A stretch of 38,747 nucleotides of DNA. Source: CAYVUV01 sp964455095. Its GTDB lineage: Bacteria; Desulfobacterota; Binatia; HRBIN30; CADEER01. The stretch is taken from assembly GCA_964455095.1 (NCBI GenBank), contig CAYVUV010000225.1:1-38747 (forward strand), in the 5' to 3' direction. Position numbers and translations under genes: made by a program. Below are positions 7,648 to 14,901 of this stretch, piece after piece; position 1 is the stretch's first letter; each line of letters starts with the position of its first letter. Below the pieces are notes generated by a model. It had not been told where the DNA came from. It was given only the letters and a program-made list of their open reading frames with translations, and made no database searches.

Positions 7648-8841
7648 GTGGGCCGCGACAGCACGCACAGCATCCGCGACCGCGCCGCGATCGTCGGCAT
7701 CGGGCAGACCGCCTTCTCGAAGGCGAGCGGCATCACGGAACACCGCGCCGCGGTCGAAGCGATCGGCGCGGCGCTGGCCGACTGCGGGCTGACGGCCAGG
7801 GATATCGACGGCGTCGCTCGCTTCGACATCGAGAACGTCAACGAGCTGGCGCTGATCTACAGCCTCGGCATCCCGCACCTGCGCTTCTTCGCCGGCGTGC
7901 CGTCGGGCGGCGGCGCGGTCTGCGGCACGCTGGTGTTGGCCGCCATGGCGATCGCCACCGGCCAAGCCGAGGTCGTCGTCTGTTACCGGGCGCGCAACCG
8001 CGGCAAGCAGTCATCGGCCGGGGCCAAGCCGCTGCAGGGCGGTCGCCCGTGGTCGAAGCACGCGGCGCAGCTCACCGACCTGTATCAGTACCACGTGCCG
8101 TTCGGCCTCATGACGCCGGCGCAGGAAATGGCGATGATCTACCGCCGCCACATGCACGAGTTCGGCACCACCACCGAGCACTTCGGCATGGTCGCCGTCG
8201 CCCAGCGCGCCCACGCGGCGCGCAACCCAAATGCAGTCATGCGCCAGCCGATCACGCTCGAAGATCACCAGCACTCGCGCTGGATCGCCGAGCCGCTGCG
8301 CTTGCTCGACTGCTGCCTGGAGACCGACGGCGCCTGCGCGGTGGTCGTGACCTCGGCCGAGCGCGCGCGCGATCTCAAACAGCCGCCGGCCTACATCCTG
8401 GCCGGGGCGCAGGCGGAAGGGCCGATCCACATTCAGATGGCCGACTACCTGACGCACTGGCAGTCGAACACCGCCGGCCACTACGTCGCCGAGCAGATCT
8501 ACGGCATGGCCGGCGTCGGCCCCGCCGACATCGACGCGGCGATGTTCTTCGACCACTTCAGCCCGGCCGTACTGCTCAGCCTGGAAGACTACGGCTTCTG
8601 CCCGCGCGGCCAGAGCGGTGGCTTCGTCGCCGCCGGCGAACACGCCTGGCCGCACGGTTCGCTGCCGGTCAACACGCACGGCGGCAGTCTCTCCGAGGCC
8701 TACATCCACGGTTACAACCACATCCTCGAAGGCGTGCGCCAGATTCGCGGCACGTCGACCTGCCAGGTATCCGACGCCGAGCTGGTCTTGGTGACGAGCT
8801 CGAACACCGATCCGACCGGCGCCGTGATCTTGCGCGGCTGA
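7648..8841 (+). CDS. Thiolase-like protein (SCPx / lipid-transfer-thiolase family)
   Basis: A 397-residue thiolase-fold protein. I chose GTG at 7648 because AAGGAG lies at 7636-7641 and the conserved start (AAIVGIGQTAFSK) follows directly; the open frame extends upstream over the Cys-rich gene without support. Family marks: AAIVGIGQT at the N-terminus, DIDGVARFDIE, C92 in the GGGAVCGTL segment near the usual nucleophile site, FFDHFSP, and NTHGGSLSEAYIHGYNH near the C-terminus. This group of non-classical thiolases pairs with OB-fold/zinc-ribbon proteins, and one follows here 10 bases downstream. Known members act in steroid side-chain cleavage or aldol-type steps, and many have no proven activity. 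It probably forms a complex with the downstream partner. Confidence 0.85.
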   Translation: MGRDSTHSIRDRAAIVGIGQTAFSKASGITEHRAAVEAIGAALADCGLTARDIDGVARFDIENVNELALIYSLGIPHLRFFAGVPSGGGAVCGTLVLAAMAIATGQAEVVVCYRARNRGKQSSAGAKPLQGGRPWSKHAAQLTDLYQYHVPFGLMTPAQEMAMIYRRHMHEFGTTTEHFGMVAVAQRAHAARNPNAVMRQPITLEDHQHSRWIAEPLRLLDCCLETDGACAVVVTSAERARDLKQPPAYILAGAQAEGPIHIQMADYLTHWQSNTAGHYVAEQIYGMAGVGPADIDAAMFFDHFSPAVLLSLEDYGFCPRGQSGGFVAAGEHAWPHGSLPVNTHGGSLSEAYIHGYNHILEGVRQIRGTSTCQVSDAELVLVTSSNTDPTGAVILRG

Positions 8842-8851
8842 GATCAGTGCC

Positions 8852-9263
8852 ATGGCGCGCGATATTCCCATTCCAGTTCCCAACGCCGACAACGCCGGCT
8901 TCTGGGACGGCTGCCGTGCCGGCGAGCTGCGCCTGCAGCGCTGCACCGGCTGCGGCACATTCCGCCACCACCCGCGGCCGATGTGCCCGGCCTGCGGCAG
9001 CCTCGACAGCGAATGGGCGCGCGCCAGCGGGCGCGGCACCGTGCACACGTTCACCATCGTCCACCGGCCGACGCTGCCGGCGTTCGAGGACGACATCCCG
9101 TACAACGTCATCGCGGTGCAACTCGACGAGGGCGTGTTCATGGTCAGCAACCTGGTCGATTGCGCCAACGACCAGATCGCCATTCGGTATGCCGGTCGAA
9201 GTGGTGTTCGAGCGCGTCAGCGACGAGGTGACGCTACCCAGGTTCCGGCCGCGGCGCGGCTGA
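8852..9263 (+). CDS. Zn-ribbon/OB-fold protein, partner of thiolase; frame broken by one extra base at 9185
   Basis: From ATG at 8852 the protein shows the DUF35 pattern: a helical start with FWDGCRAGELRLQRC, a zinc ribbon with C31, C34, C45 and C48, then an OB-fold (GRGTVHTFTIVHRP). After residues DQIAI the frame runs into unrelated sequence and would stop only near 9418. If the C at 9185 is removed, the reading continues as GMPVEVVFERVSDE and ends at 9263, giving about 136 residues. This is both the expected ending and the expected length for the family. So the gene is either truly broken or carries a sequencing or assembly error. As read, the extended product would overlap the 3' end of the opposing HAD gene. 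It probably works with the thiolase-like protein just upstream. Confidence 0.8.
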
Positions 9264-9287
9264 AGAGTCTTCCCCGAACGGGAGGGC

Positions 9288-9306
9288 GAGGCTCCGGCCG
9301 AGCCTC
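9288..9306. terminator. Hairpin between convergent genes
   Basis: GAGGCTC at 9288-9294 pairs perfectly with GAGCCTC at 9300-9306 around a 5-base loop. It sits between the 3' ends of the OB-fold gene and the opposing HAD gene and overlaps the HAD stop codon. There is no T-run on either side, so intrinsic termination would be weak. Confidence 0.35.
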
Positions 9307-10003
9307 AGATCACATCCAGCAGGCCGCGCAGGTCCTCGAGGTCCGCCATATCGAGCGCCCTGAGCCCCGCCGCGCGGGCACCGGCGATGTCGTGCTCGGC
9401 ATCGTCTCCGACATATAGAGCCTGGGCCGGCAAGACCGCGAGGCGCGCCAGTGCGACGGCGAAGATGCGCGCATCGGGCTTGACCGCGCCGGCGTCGGCC
9501 GGGCGCACCACGACCTCGAGCAAGGGCGCGAGGCCGAGTCCGTCGAGCAGGGCCGGCAAGCGGTGGTCGAAGTTCGACACCATGCCGACCCGCAGCCCGC
9601 GCTGGCGCAGCGCCGTCAGCACCGCGTGCGCGTGCGGCACCGCCAGCCAGGCGCTCGGGTCCTGGTAGAGACGGAAGAGCGCGTCGAAGAACGCCTCGAA
9701 GTCCGCGAAGTGCGCCGCGGGCGCCGCCGAGCGGAATACCGCCGCCACCATCGCATGCCACCAGCCGCGCTCGTGCGCCGCCACGGCCGCGGCCGACTCG
9801 CCGGGAAAGACCATTGCCGGCATGCGGCGAAACACCGCCGCGAAAGCGGCGGCGAGGTGCGCCGGATCCACCCGCACGCCGAAGCGCCGTGCCAGGCGCG
9901 CATAGGTCGCGCCGACCGGCTCGCGCAGGCGAATCAGCGTGCCGGCCGCGTCGAACAGCACGGCGCGCGGCGGGGCCGAGGCTTCAATCGAGTCGGTCGC
10001 CAT
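9305..10003 (-). CDS. HAD-superfamily hydrolase (REG-2/HDHD3-like)
   Basis: A 232-residue HAD hydrolase with ATG at 10003. Motif I is FDAAGTL (nucleophile D18). The second Asp of the usual DxD is Ala, as is common in REG-2/HDHD3-like and dehalogenase-like members, where it may mean a non-phosphatase chemistry. Motif II is MVSNFD, the motif III lysine is in GAVKPDARIF, and motif IV is VGDDAEHD. A helical cap sits between residues 25 and 110. The frame stays open upstream of 10003, but that part overlaps the start of uppP on the other strand. The gene is divergent from uppP. Substrate unknown; phosphatase or phosphoglycolate-like activity is a guess. Confidence 0.83.
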   Translation of the reverse strand: MATDSIEASAPPRAVLFDAAGTLIRLREPVGATYARLARRFGVRVDPAHLAAAFAAVFRRMPAMVFPGESAAAVAAHERGWWHAMVAAVFRSAAPAAHFADFEAFFDALFRLYQDPSAWLAVPHAHAVLTALRQRGLRVGMVSNFDHRLPALLDGLGLAPLLEVVVRPADAGAVKPDARIFAVALARLAVLPAQALYVGDDAEHDIAGARAAGLRALDMADLEDLRGLLDVI

Positions 10004-10112
10004 GCCTATATCCCCATTGTCGCCTGCGACCGCGCGCCTTCGCAACCCATGCGGATCCCTGCTATGCGGCGACTTTCGCAACACGACATCCGCTGCCGAA
10101 TCGAGGGTCCAC

Positions 10113-10901
10113 GTGCCGTTGCTGTTGATTGCGTTGATCATGGGCGTCGTCGAAGGGGCGACGGAGTTCCTGCCGGTCTCCTCGACCGGCCATCTCATCA
10201 TTGCCGGGGAGATGCTCGGCTACCCCGAGGCGCACCGGGCGACGTTCGAGATCTTCATCCAGCTCGGCGCCATCCTCGCCGTGTTCGTTCACTACCGCGC
10301 GCCGCTGCTCGATCTGGCGCGGCGCGCGCCGTCCGACGCGGCGGCGCAGGGCCTGGTGCTCAAAGTCCTGCTCGCGTTTCTGCCGGCGGCGGTGGTCGGC
10401 CTGCTCTTCCACCACTGGATCGAAGACCACCTGTTCAGCATTCGCACCGTCGCCTGGGCGCTGATCGCGGGTGGGATCGTCATCCTGCTCGTCGAGCGGC
10501 GCCCCATGCGCTCGGTCGTGGCCGACATCGAAGCCATGCGCTGGAGCGACGCGCTGTGGGTCGGCATCGCGCAGATCGCGTCGCTCTTCCCCGGCGTGTC
10601 GCGCGCGGGGGCGACGATCATCGGCGGCATGTTGGCCGGGCTCGGCCGCCCGGTGGCGACACAGTTCTCGTTCTATCTGGCGCTGCCGACGCTCACCGCC
10701 GCGAGTCTGTTCAGTCTGCTGAAAGCATTGCCGACGATCGGTGCCGACGCCGCCGCGCCGCTCGCGGTCGGCTTCGTCGCGGCGTTCATCTCCGCGCTGG
10801 CCGTCATCCGGGTGTTCATCGCCTACGTGCAGACGCACGACTTCCGCGCCTTCGGTTACTACCGCATCATCTTCGGCGCGCTGCTGCTGATGTGGTGGTG
10901 A
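10113..10901 (+). CDS. uppP: Undecaprenyl-diphosphatase UppP/BacA
   Basis: A 262-residue polytopic membrane enzyme that removes a phosphate from undecaprenyl pyrophosphate, recycling the lipid carrier for peptidoglycan and other surface glycans. The catalytic motifs are intact: EGATEFLPVSSTGHL near residues 13-27 and FPGVSRAGATIIGG in the second half. Hydrophobic segments fill the rest, and the length matches the family (about 260-275). The start is taken as GTG at 10113, preceded by GAGGG at about 10103; no ATG fits as well. Its stop overlaps the next gene's start by one base (TGATG), so the exported methyltransferase is translationally coupled to it. Overproduction of this enzyme is known to confer bacitracin resistance in other bacteria. 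Confidence 0.93.
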   Translation: MPLLLIALIMGVVEGATEFLPVSSTGHLIIAGEMLGYPEAHRATFEIFIQLGAILAVFVHYRAPLLDLARRAPSDAAAQGLVLKVLLAFLPAAVVGLLFHHWIEDHLFSIRTVAWALIAGGIVILLVERRPMRSVVADIEAMRWSDALWVGIAQIASLFPGVSRAGATIIGGMLAGLGRPVATQFSFYLALPTLTAASLFSLLKALPTIGADAAAPLAVGFVAAFISALAVIRVFIAYVQTHDFRAFGYYRIIFGALLLMWW

Positions 10902-11647
10902 TGCGGCGGACCTTCTCAGCCTCCGCCGCCCGGTGGGTCGCGCTGGTCGCGCTCCTGTCGCTGTTGCCCACGGCGTGTGTGCGCATAGCGGCACACGGTT
11001 CGCCGCCGACACCCGCTGCGGTGGCGCTGCCGTATCCGTCGCCGTTCGCGGCCACGGCCCATCACCCGTTCGACGACGTCGCGCAGTGGAGCAAGGTCTT
11101 CGACGACCCGGCGCGCGACGCGTGGCAGAAGCCCGCCGAAGTCGTCGCCGCGCTCGGTTTGCAGCCGGGCATGTGCGTCGCCGATCTCGGCGCCGGAACC
11201 GGCTATTTCATGCCCTACCTCTCGGCCGCGGTCGGCGAGACGGGCAGCGTGTTGGCCATGGACCCGGAGCCGAACCTGGTCGCATACCTGCGCCAGCGCG
11301 CCGAGCAATCGCGGGCGGCCAACGTGGTCCCCATTCTCGGCTCGTTCGACAACCCGCGCCTGCCGCTGGCCGCCGTCGATGTGGTGTTGATCGCCGACAC
11401 CTTTCACCACATCGATGCGCGCCTCGAGTATTTGCGCCGCCTGCAGCGGGTCTTGAAGCGGGGCGGGCGCGTCGCGATCGTCGATTGGCGCAAGGAGCCG
11501 CTGCCGGAAGGGCCGCCGCCCGACCACAAGCTGGCGCGCGCACAGGTGGTCGACGAGATGGGAGCCGCCGGGTACGCATTGGTCGAGGAGTTGGACTTTC
11601 TGCCGTATCAGTACTTCCTCATCTTCGCGGTGCGCGCGGCGCCATGA
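10901..11647 (+). CDS. Predicted exported class I SAM-dependent methyltransferase
   Basis: A 248-residue protein from ATG at 10901, coupled to uppP. The first 26 residues form a signal peptide (RR near the start, hydrophobic VALVALLSLL, then PTAC with C26, an imperfect lipobox). After a Pro-rich linker comes a methyltransferase domain: FDDPARDAWQKP, motif I VADLGAGTGYF (about 93-103), the acidic end of strand 2 (MDPE, D121), and FHHID in the later core. The domain is that of a small-molecule methyltransferase of the UbiE type. The odd point is its apparent export, because SAM is made in the cytoplasm. Many envelope-linked genomes carry such exported homologues without known function. Its stop overlaps the start of the glycosyltransferase gene by four bases. 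Confidence 0.82.
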   Translation: MRRTFSASAARWVALVALLSLLPTACVRIAAHGSPPTPAAVALPYPSPFAATAHHPFDDVAQWSKVFDDPARDAWQKPAEVVAALGLQPGMCVADLGAGTGYFMPYLSAAVGETGSVLAMDPEPNLVAYLRQRAEQSRAANVVPILGSFDNPRLPLAAVDVVLIADTFHHIDARLEYLRRLQRVLKRGGRVAIVDWRKEPLPEGPPPDHKLARAQVVDEMGAAGYALVEELDFLPYQYFLIFAVRAAP

Positions 11648-13383
11648 CGGCAAGCGTGAAAGCGCGGGCGCGGCAGCTCTGGTGGCTGCTGGCGCTGCCG
11701 TTCCTGTTCCTGATTTCGGGCACCTACGCCATGCAGGTCGCCCAGCGCATTACCTTTCGCACCGCGTTCCTCACCAATCTCGCGTTGCTCGGTGCGGCGC
11801 TGGCCGTGCTGCTGTGGGCGAGCGGATCCCGATTCCGGCTGCGGCGCCTGCTGCGCGACCGGCGCGAGCTCGCGGCACTGCTGGCGATCCTGCTCGCCGG
11901 GGCCGCCATGCGCACCGTCTATTTCGGCACCTTCCCGCCCGAAGACGGCCAGCTCATCGAAGAGGCGCAGCTCGCCGGGGCAGCGGTGGCGGGCATTGAA
12001 CACGGCGATCTCGACTCCTTCTTCCCGTTTCCCACCCTGACGTCCGAAATCGGGTTCCGGCTGCTGGGCGTTTCCATGCGGGCGCTGCGCGTGCCGTTCG
12101 TCGCGCTCGGCATCGCCGCCATCCCGCTCTTTTTCGTCGCCGCGCGGCTCCTGCTGCGCAGCGCGGCGGCGGCCCTGTTCGTCACCGGGCTCTTCGCCAC
12201 CAACGCGTTCCTGGCCGGCTCGTCGCGCATCGCGCTCGAGTCGATGTCGCCGGTCACCACCGAATGTCTCGCCCTGGCCGCGCTGTTCTACGCCTGTACG
12301 CGCCGTACGCGGCCCGCTTTCGCCCTGGCGGGTTTCACCAGCGGGGTGGGGGTCTCCGAGTACTTCAGCGTCAAGCTGGTGGCCGGGCTGGCCGCGCGCG
12401 ACCTGGTCGTCCGCGCATTGCAGACCGACGACACTCGTTGTGCCGACGAGCCGGGCGGTGCCTTCGGGCTGGCGAACCTGCGCCGGCACGGCCCGGCGCT
12501 GGGGCTCTGCCTGGCCTTCGCGCTCCTGGTCGCGGTGCCGGTGCTGCTCAGCGATCGGCAGAATCTCGGTCCGGTGTTCGAAGGCTACATGCGACACCGC
12601 GCCGCGCTGCACGAGCGCTACGGCCAGATGCCCCTGGCGCGCATCGCCACCGACGAGGCCGCGCAGATCGCGCGCACAGCCCAGTTCTTTTTCATCGGCG
12701 GCGAGGGCAGCGACATCCTGCCCCCCTCGATGGGACTTCTCGACCCGGTCACCGGCGCCCTGGGCGTGCTGGCGCTGCTCTGGTGCCTGATCACCGGTTG
12801 GCGCCGGCCGGTGCGGTGGTTTCTCGTGCTCGCCGCCGTGCTCTTCGTCGGGCTGAGCGCGGTGCTGGTCGGCAATCCAGCCCGCTACCGATTGATTCCG
12901 CTGATTCCCTATTACCTGCTCGCCATCGGCGTGCTGGTCGACGATCTCCTCGCCTTGACCGGCCGCCATCGGCGCACCGCGCTGGTGTTGCTCGCCGCCG
13001 TGCTGGGGGGGCTGTCGGCGTTCAACGCGCAGCGAATTTTCGCGGTCGCGATGCACAGCAAGCCGGTGCTGCTCTCGTTCTACAGCCTCAACATGGTGCT
13101 CGGCCAGGAAATCGACGCGTTGCAGAAACTCGACCCCGCGGCGACCGTCTACCTGCTCAGCGATCGCGACTTCCTCGGCCAGATGAACGACTTCCACTTC
13201 CTGTACGACCTCAATCGCGTCAAGGTCGTGACCACTGCCGCGCAACTCGTCGGCGCGCGCGGGTTTCTGCTCAGCCACTCGCCCTTCGTCGGTGTCGCGC
13301 GCACCGTCCCCGGGCTGCAGGAGTGCCGGCAGTGGGAGACCGCGCTGGTCGGCGAAACCGTGCTGGCCTGCCGTCTCGGCTGA
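11644..13383 (+). CDS. GT39/ArnT-like membrane glycosyltransferase (GT-C fold)
   Basis: A 579-residue polytopic protein beginning at ATG 11644, inside the methyltransferase stop (ATGA). It has an N-terminal membrane segment (residues 11-30) and roughly ten more hydrophobic helices. It shows the GT-C hallmark of an acidic pair in the first external loop: FPPEDGQ with E100 and D101 after a membrane helix. The C-terminal part is a soluble domain with FYSLNMVLGQEIDALQ and LLSDRDFLGQM. Enzymes of this class take a sugar from a polyprenyl-phosphate carrier and place it on lipid A, protein or another surface acceptor at the periplasmic face. Linkage to uppP fits a process that uses undecaprenyl-phosphate. 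Sugar and acceptor cannot be predicted. Could also be an uncharacterised dolichyl-type mannosyltransferase relative. Confidence 0.78.
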   Translation: MTASVKARARQLWWLLALPFLFLISGTYAMQVAQRITFRTAFLTNLALLGAALAVLLWASGSRFRLRRLLRDRRELAALLAILLAGAAMRTVYFGTFPPEDGQLIEEAQLAGAAVAGIEHGDLDSFFPFPTLTSEIGFRLLGVSMRALRVPFVALGIAAIPLFFVAARLLLRSAAAALFVTGLFATNAFLAGSSRIALESMSPVTTECLALAALFYACTRRTRPAFALAGFTSGVGVSEYFSVKLVAGLAARDLVVRALQTDDTRCADEPGGAFGLANLRRHGPALGLCLAFALLVAVPVLLSDRQNLGPVFEGYMRHRAALHERYGQMPLARIATDEAAQIARTAQFFFIGGEGSDILPPSMGLLDPVTGALGVLALLWCLITGWRRPVRWFLVLAAVLFVGLSAVLVGNPARYRLIPLIPYYLLAIGVLVDDLLALTGRHRRTALVLLAAVLGGLSAFNAQRIFAVAMHSKPVLLSFYSLNMVLGQEIDALQKLDPAATVYLLSDRDFLGQMNDFHFLYDLNRVKVVTTAAQLVGARGFLLSHSPFVGVARTVPGLQECRQWETALVGETVLACRLG

Positions 13384-13429
13384 GCGCGCCGCCTTCCCTT
13401 CGCTGCCGCCCTCTGCTTGCCTGGCCGAC

Positions 13430-14074
13430 ATGCTCTCGCTGGTGATCTTCGATTGCGACGGCGTGCTGTTCGACTCGTGGCGCGCCAACGTCGCCTACTA
13501 CAACGCGGTGATGGCGCGGCTCGGGCTGCCGGCGCTGACGCCGGAGTGGGAGAGGTGCGCCCATACCCAGGCATCGGTGCAGCTCTACCACTCCATGTTC
13601 GGCGCCGAGAGCGAGCTGGCGCAGGCGGCGCTGCGCGCCGGGCGCGAGGTCGACTACGGGCCATTCTATCGCCTGATGCTGCCGGCGCCCGGTCTCGACG
13701 CGCTGCTCGAAGCGCTGAAGCGACGTTACCGCCTCGCCATGGCGACCAACCGTGGCGGCACGGTGCGTGGGGTCGTGGCGCATTTCGCCCTCGACCGCTT
13801 CCTCGATCTGGCCGTCGGCGTGCACGACGTCGCGCGGCCCAAGCCGCATCCGGACATGCTCGAGCACTGTCTGGCGCACTTCGGCGTCGCGCCGACCGCG
13901 GCTGTGTACGTCGGCGACGCCGCGACCGACCGCGCCGCCGCGGCGGCGGCCGGCATGCACTTCGTCGCCTTCGGCAGCAACGCTGGCGGCGCCGTGCGCG
14001 TCGACGATCTGCGTGAGCTGCCGGCGTGCCTGGACACCTTATCCGCAGCATCCCGCCCCCCCGCTAGAGACTGA
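13430..14074 (+). CDS. HAD-family phosphatase (phosphoglycolate phosphatase-like)
   Basis: A 214-residue HAD hydrolase, ATG at 13430 after a 46-base gap from the glycosyltransferase; no clear ribosome site is visible. All four HAD motifs are intact: IFDCDGVLFDS (D8 and D10), ATNRGGT, KPHPDML with the lysine, and VGDAATDRAAA. The helical cap between residues 16 and 85 is of the phosphoglycolate-phosphatase type. It is the last gene of the uppP run on this strand. A role in removing phosphate from a sugar-phosphate or lipid intermediate would suit the context, but generic repair functions are equally possible. Confidence 0.82.
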   Translation: MLSLVIFDCDGVLFDSWRANVAYYNAVMARLGLPALTPEWERCAHTQASVQLYHSMFGAESELAQAALRAGREVDYGPFYRLMLPAPGLDALLEALKRRYRLAMATNRGGTVRGVVAHFALDRFLDLAVGVHDVARPKPHPDMLEHCLAHFGVAPTAAVYVGDAATDRAAAAAAGMHFVAFGSNAGGAVRVDDLRELPACLDTLSAASRPPARD

Positions 14075-14111
14075 TTGGCACCGAGTCGGGCCGCTTTGCC
14101 TTGCGAAAGAA

Positions 14112-14136
14112 GTTCCTCTCCCTCCGGGAGAGGAAC
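14112..14136. repeat. Short perfect palindrome in the spacer (REP-like)
   Basis: GTTCCTCTCCC at 14112-14122 pairs perfectly with 14126-14136 around a TCC loop. There is no T-run. The CTCTCCC-GGGAGAG composition resembles common proteobacterial REP-type intergenic palindromes. The spacer 14075-14280 holds no gene I can support. Confidence 0.5.
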
Positions 14137-14280
14137 CAGAAGGACCGCGCCAATTGCCGGGCAAATCTGCGTCGAGCCGCTCGGACGCATTTCGTTGCCT
14201 CTTCCGCCGCGGCGTGGCACAGGGGGCAATCCCCACACCACACACCTCGCCGTCGAGCGGGGTGAGAGGAGGCACGAGTC

Positions 14281-14853
14281 ATGGCAGAGCAACCCCCGAT
14301 TCCCGACAACGTCACCGCGGCGCAGTTCTTCGAGCAGATGCTGCCGATGGGCTTTGCCGCGCAAGCGGCGGAGACCGGCAACACGCCGCCCGATTTCACC
14401 ATCCAATTTCACCTGACCGGTGACGGCGGCGGCGACTGGACGGCCATCGTAGAGGGCGGCGCCATGCGCGTGCAGCAGGGTACGAGCGATGCCAACCTGA
14501 CGGTGACGCTCGGCGTCAGCGACTGGCGCGACGCGGTGCTCAACCGCAACGGCGCGTCACTGGGCCTCATCCTGCCGCAATCGCGCCCCGGGCGGCCCGA
14601 TAACAGCAGTCGTGCCCGTGCCCTCAAAGGCACCATGGCGCTGCAGTTATCGCGCGATGCAGGCGATCCGTTTCAGGTCGACCTGTGCTTCAACAACGCC
14701 GCGGCACCGCGCACCGTGATCAAGATGAAGATCGGCGACTATGCCGGCATGCAGGCCGGGACGCTCAACGGCCAGGAAGCCTTCATGACCGGCAAGCTCA
14801 AGGTCGAGGGCGACATGGGCTTCCTCATGCAGATCGCGGCGCTCAACGCCTGA
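14281..14853 (+). CDS. SCP2 sterol-carrier-domain protein
   Basis: A 190-residue cytosolic protein from ATG at 14281, with AGGAGG just upstream. It reads as a sterol-carrier-protein-2 fold: an N-terminal helix (TAAQFFEQMLPMGF), beta strands with IQFHLTGDGGGDWTAIVEGG, and the typical C-terminal phrase GKLKVEGDMGFLMQIAAL with the G-K-(L/I)-K-x-x-G-D core. SCP2 domains bind fatty acyl-CoA, sterols or other lipids in a hydrophobic tunnel. It stands alone, but the window holds two SCPx-type thiolases and an acyl-CoA synthetase, so a lipid- or isoprenoid-like acyl substrate is a reasonable inference. It is somewhat longer than a minimal SCP2 domain (about 100-130 residues), with an insertion of polar residues near 95-112 (RPGRPDNSSRARALK). 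Confidence 0.8.
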   Translation: MAEQPPIPDNVTAAQFFEQMLPMGFAAQAAETGNTPPDFTIQFHLTGDGGGDWTAIVEGGAMRVQQGTSDANLTVTLGVSDWRDAVLNRNGASLGLILPQSRPGRPDNSSRARALKGTMALQLSRDAGDPFQVDLCFNNAAAPRTVIKMKIGDYAGMQAGTLNGQEAFMTGKLKVEGDMGFLMQIAALNA

Positions 14854-14860
14854 ACCGACG

Positions 14861-14898
14861 GGGGATCTGCGCTTCCACACGCGTGAGCGCAGATCCCC
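14861..14898. terminator. Perfect 13-bp hairpin between convergent genes
   Basis: GGGGATCTGCGCT at 14861-14873 pairs perfectly with 14886-14898 around a 12-base loop that itself contains the palindrome CACGCGTG. It lies between the SCP2 stop and the WD40 lipoprotein stop, so it can serve both strands. There is no T-run, yet the stem is very stable. Confidence 0.7.
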
Positions 14899-14901
14899 GC
14901 C

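Noticed and set aside
9305..10201. Extended HAD gene start at 10201
   Set aside because: The extra 66 residues are non-domain sequence antisense to uppP; the HAD fold begins just after ATG 10003.
11608..13488. Long minus-strand open frame (about 626 residues)
   Set aside because: It lies antisense to the GT39-like gene, whose membrane and catalytic features are clear; the antisense product is a Glu/Arg/Gln-rich string without domains.
14015..14280. Possible CRISPR or tRNA in the 14 kb spacer
   Set aside because: Only one palindrome is present, without regularly spaced repeats, and no cloverleaf pattern could be found.
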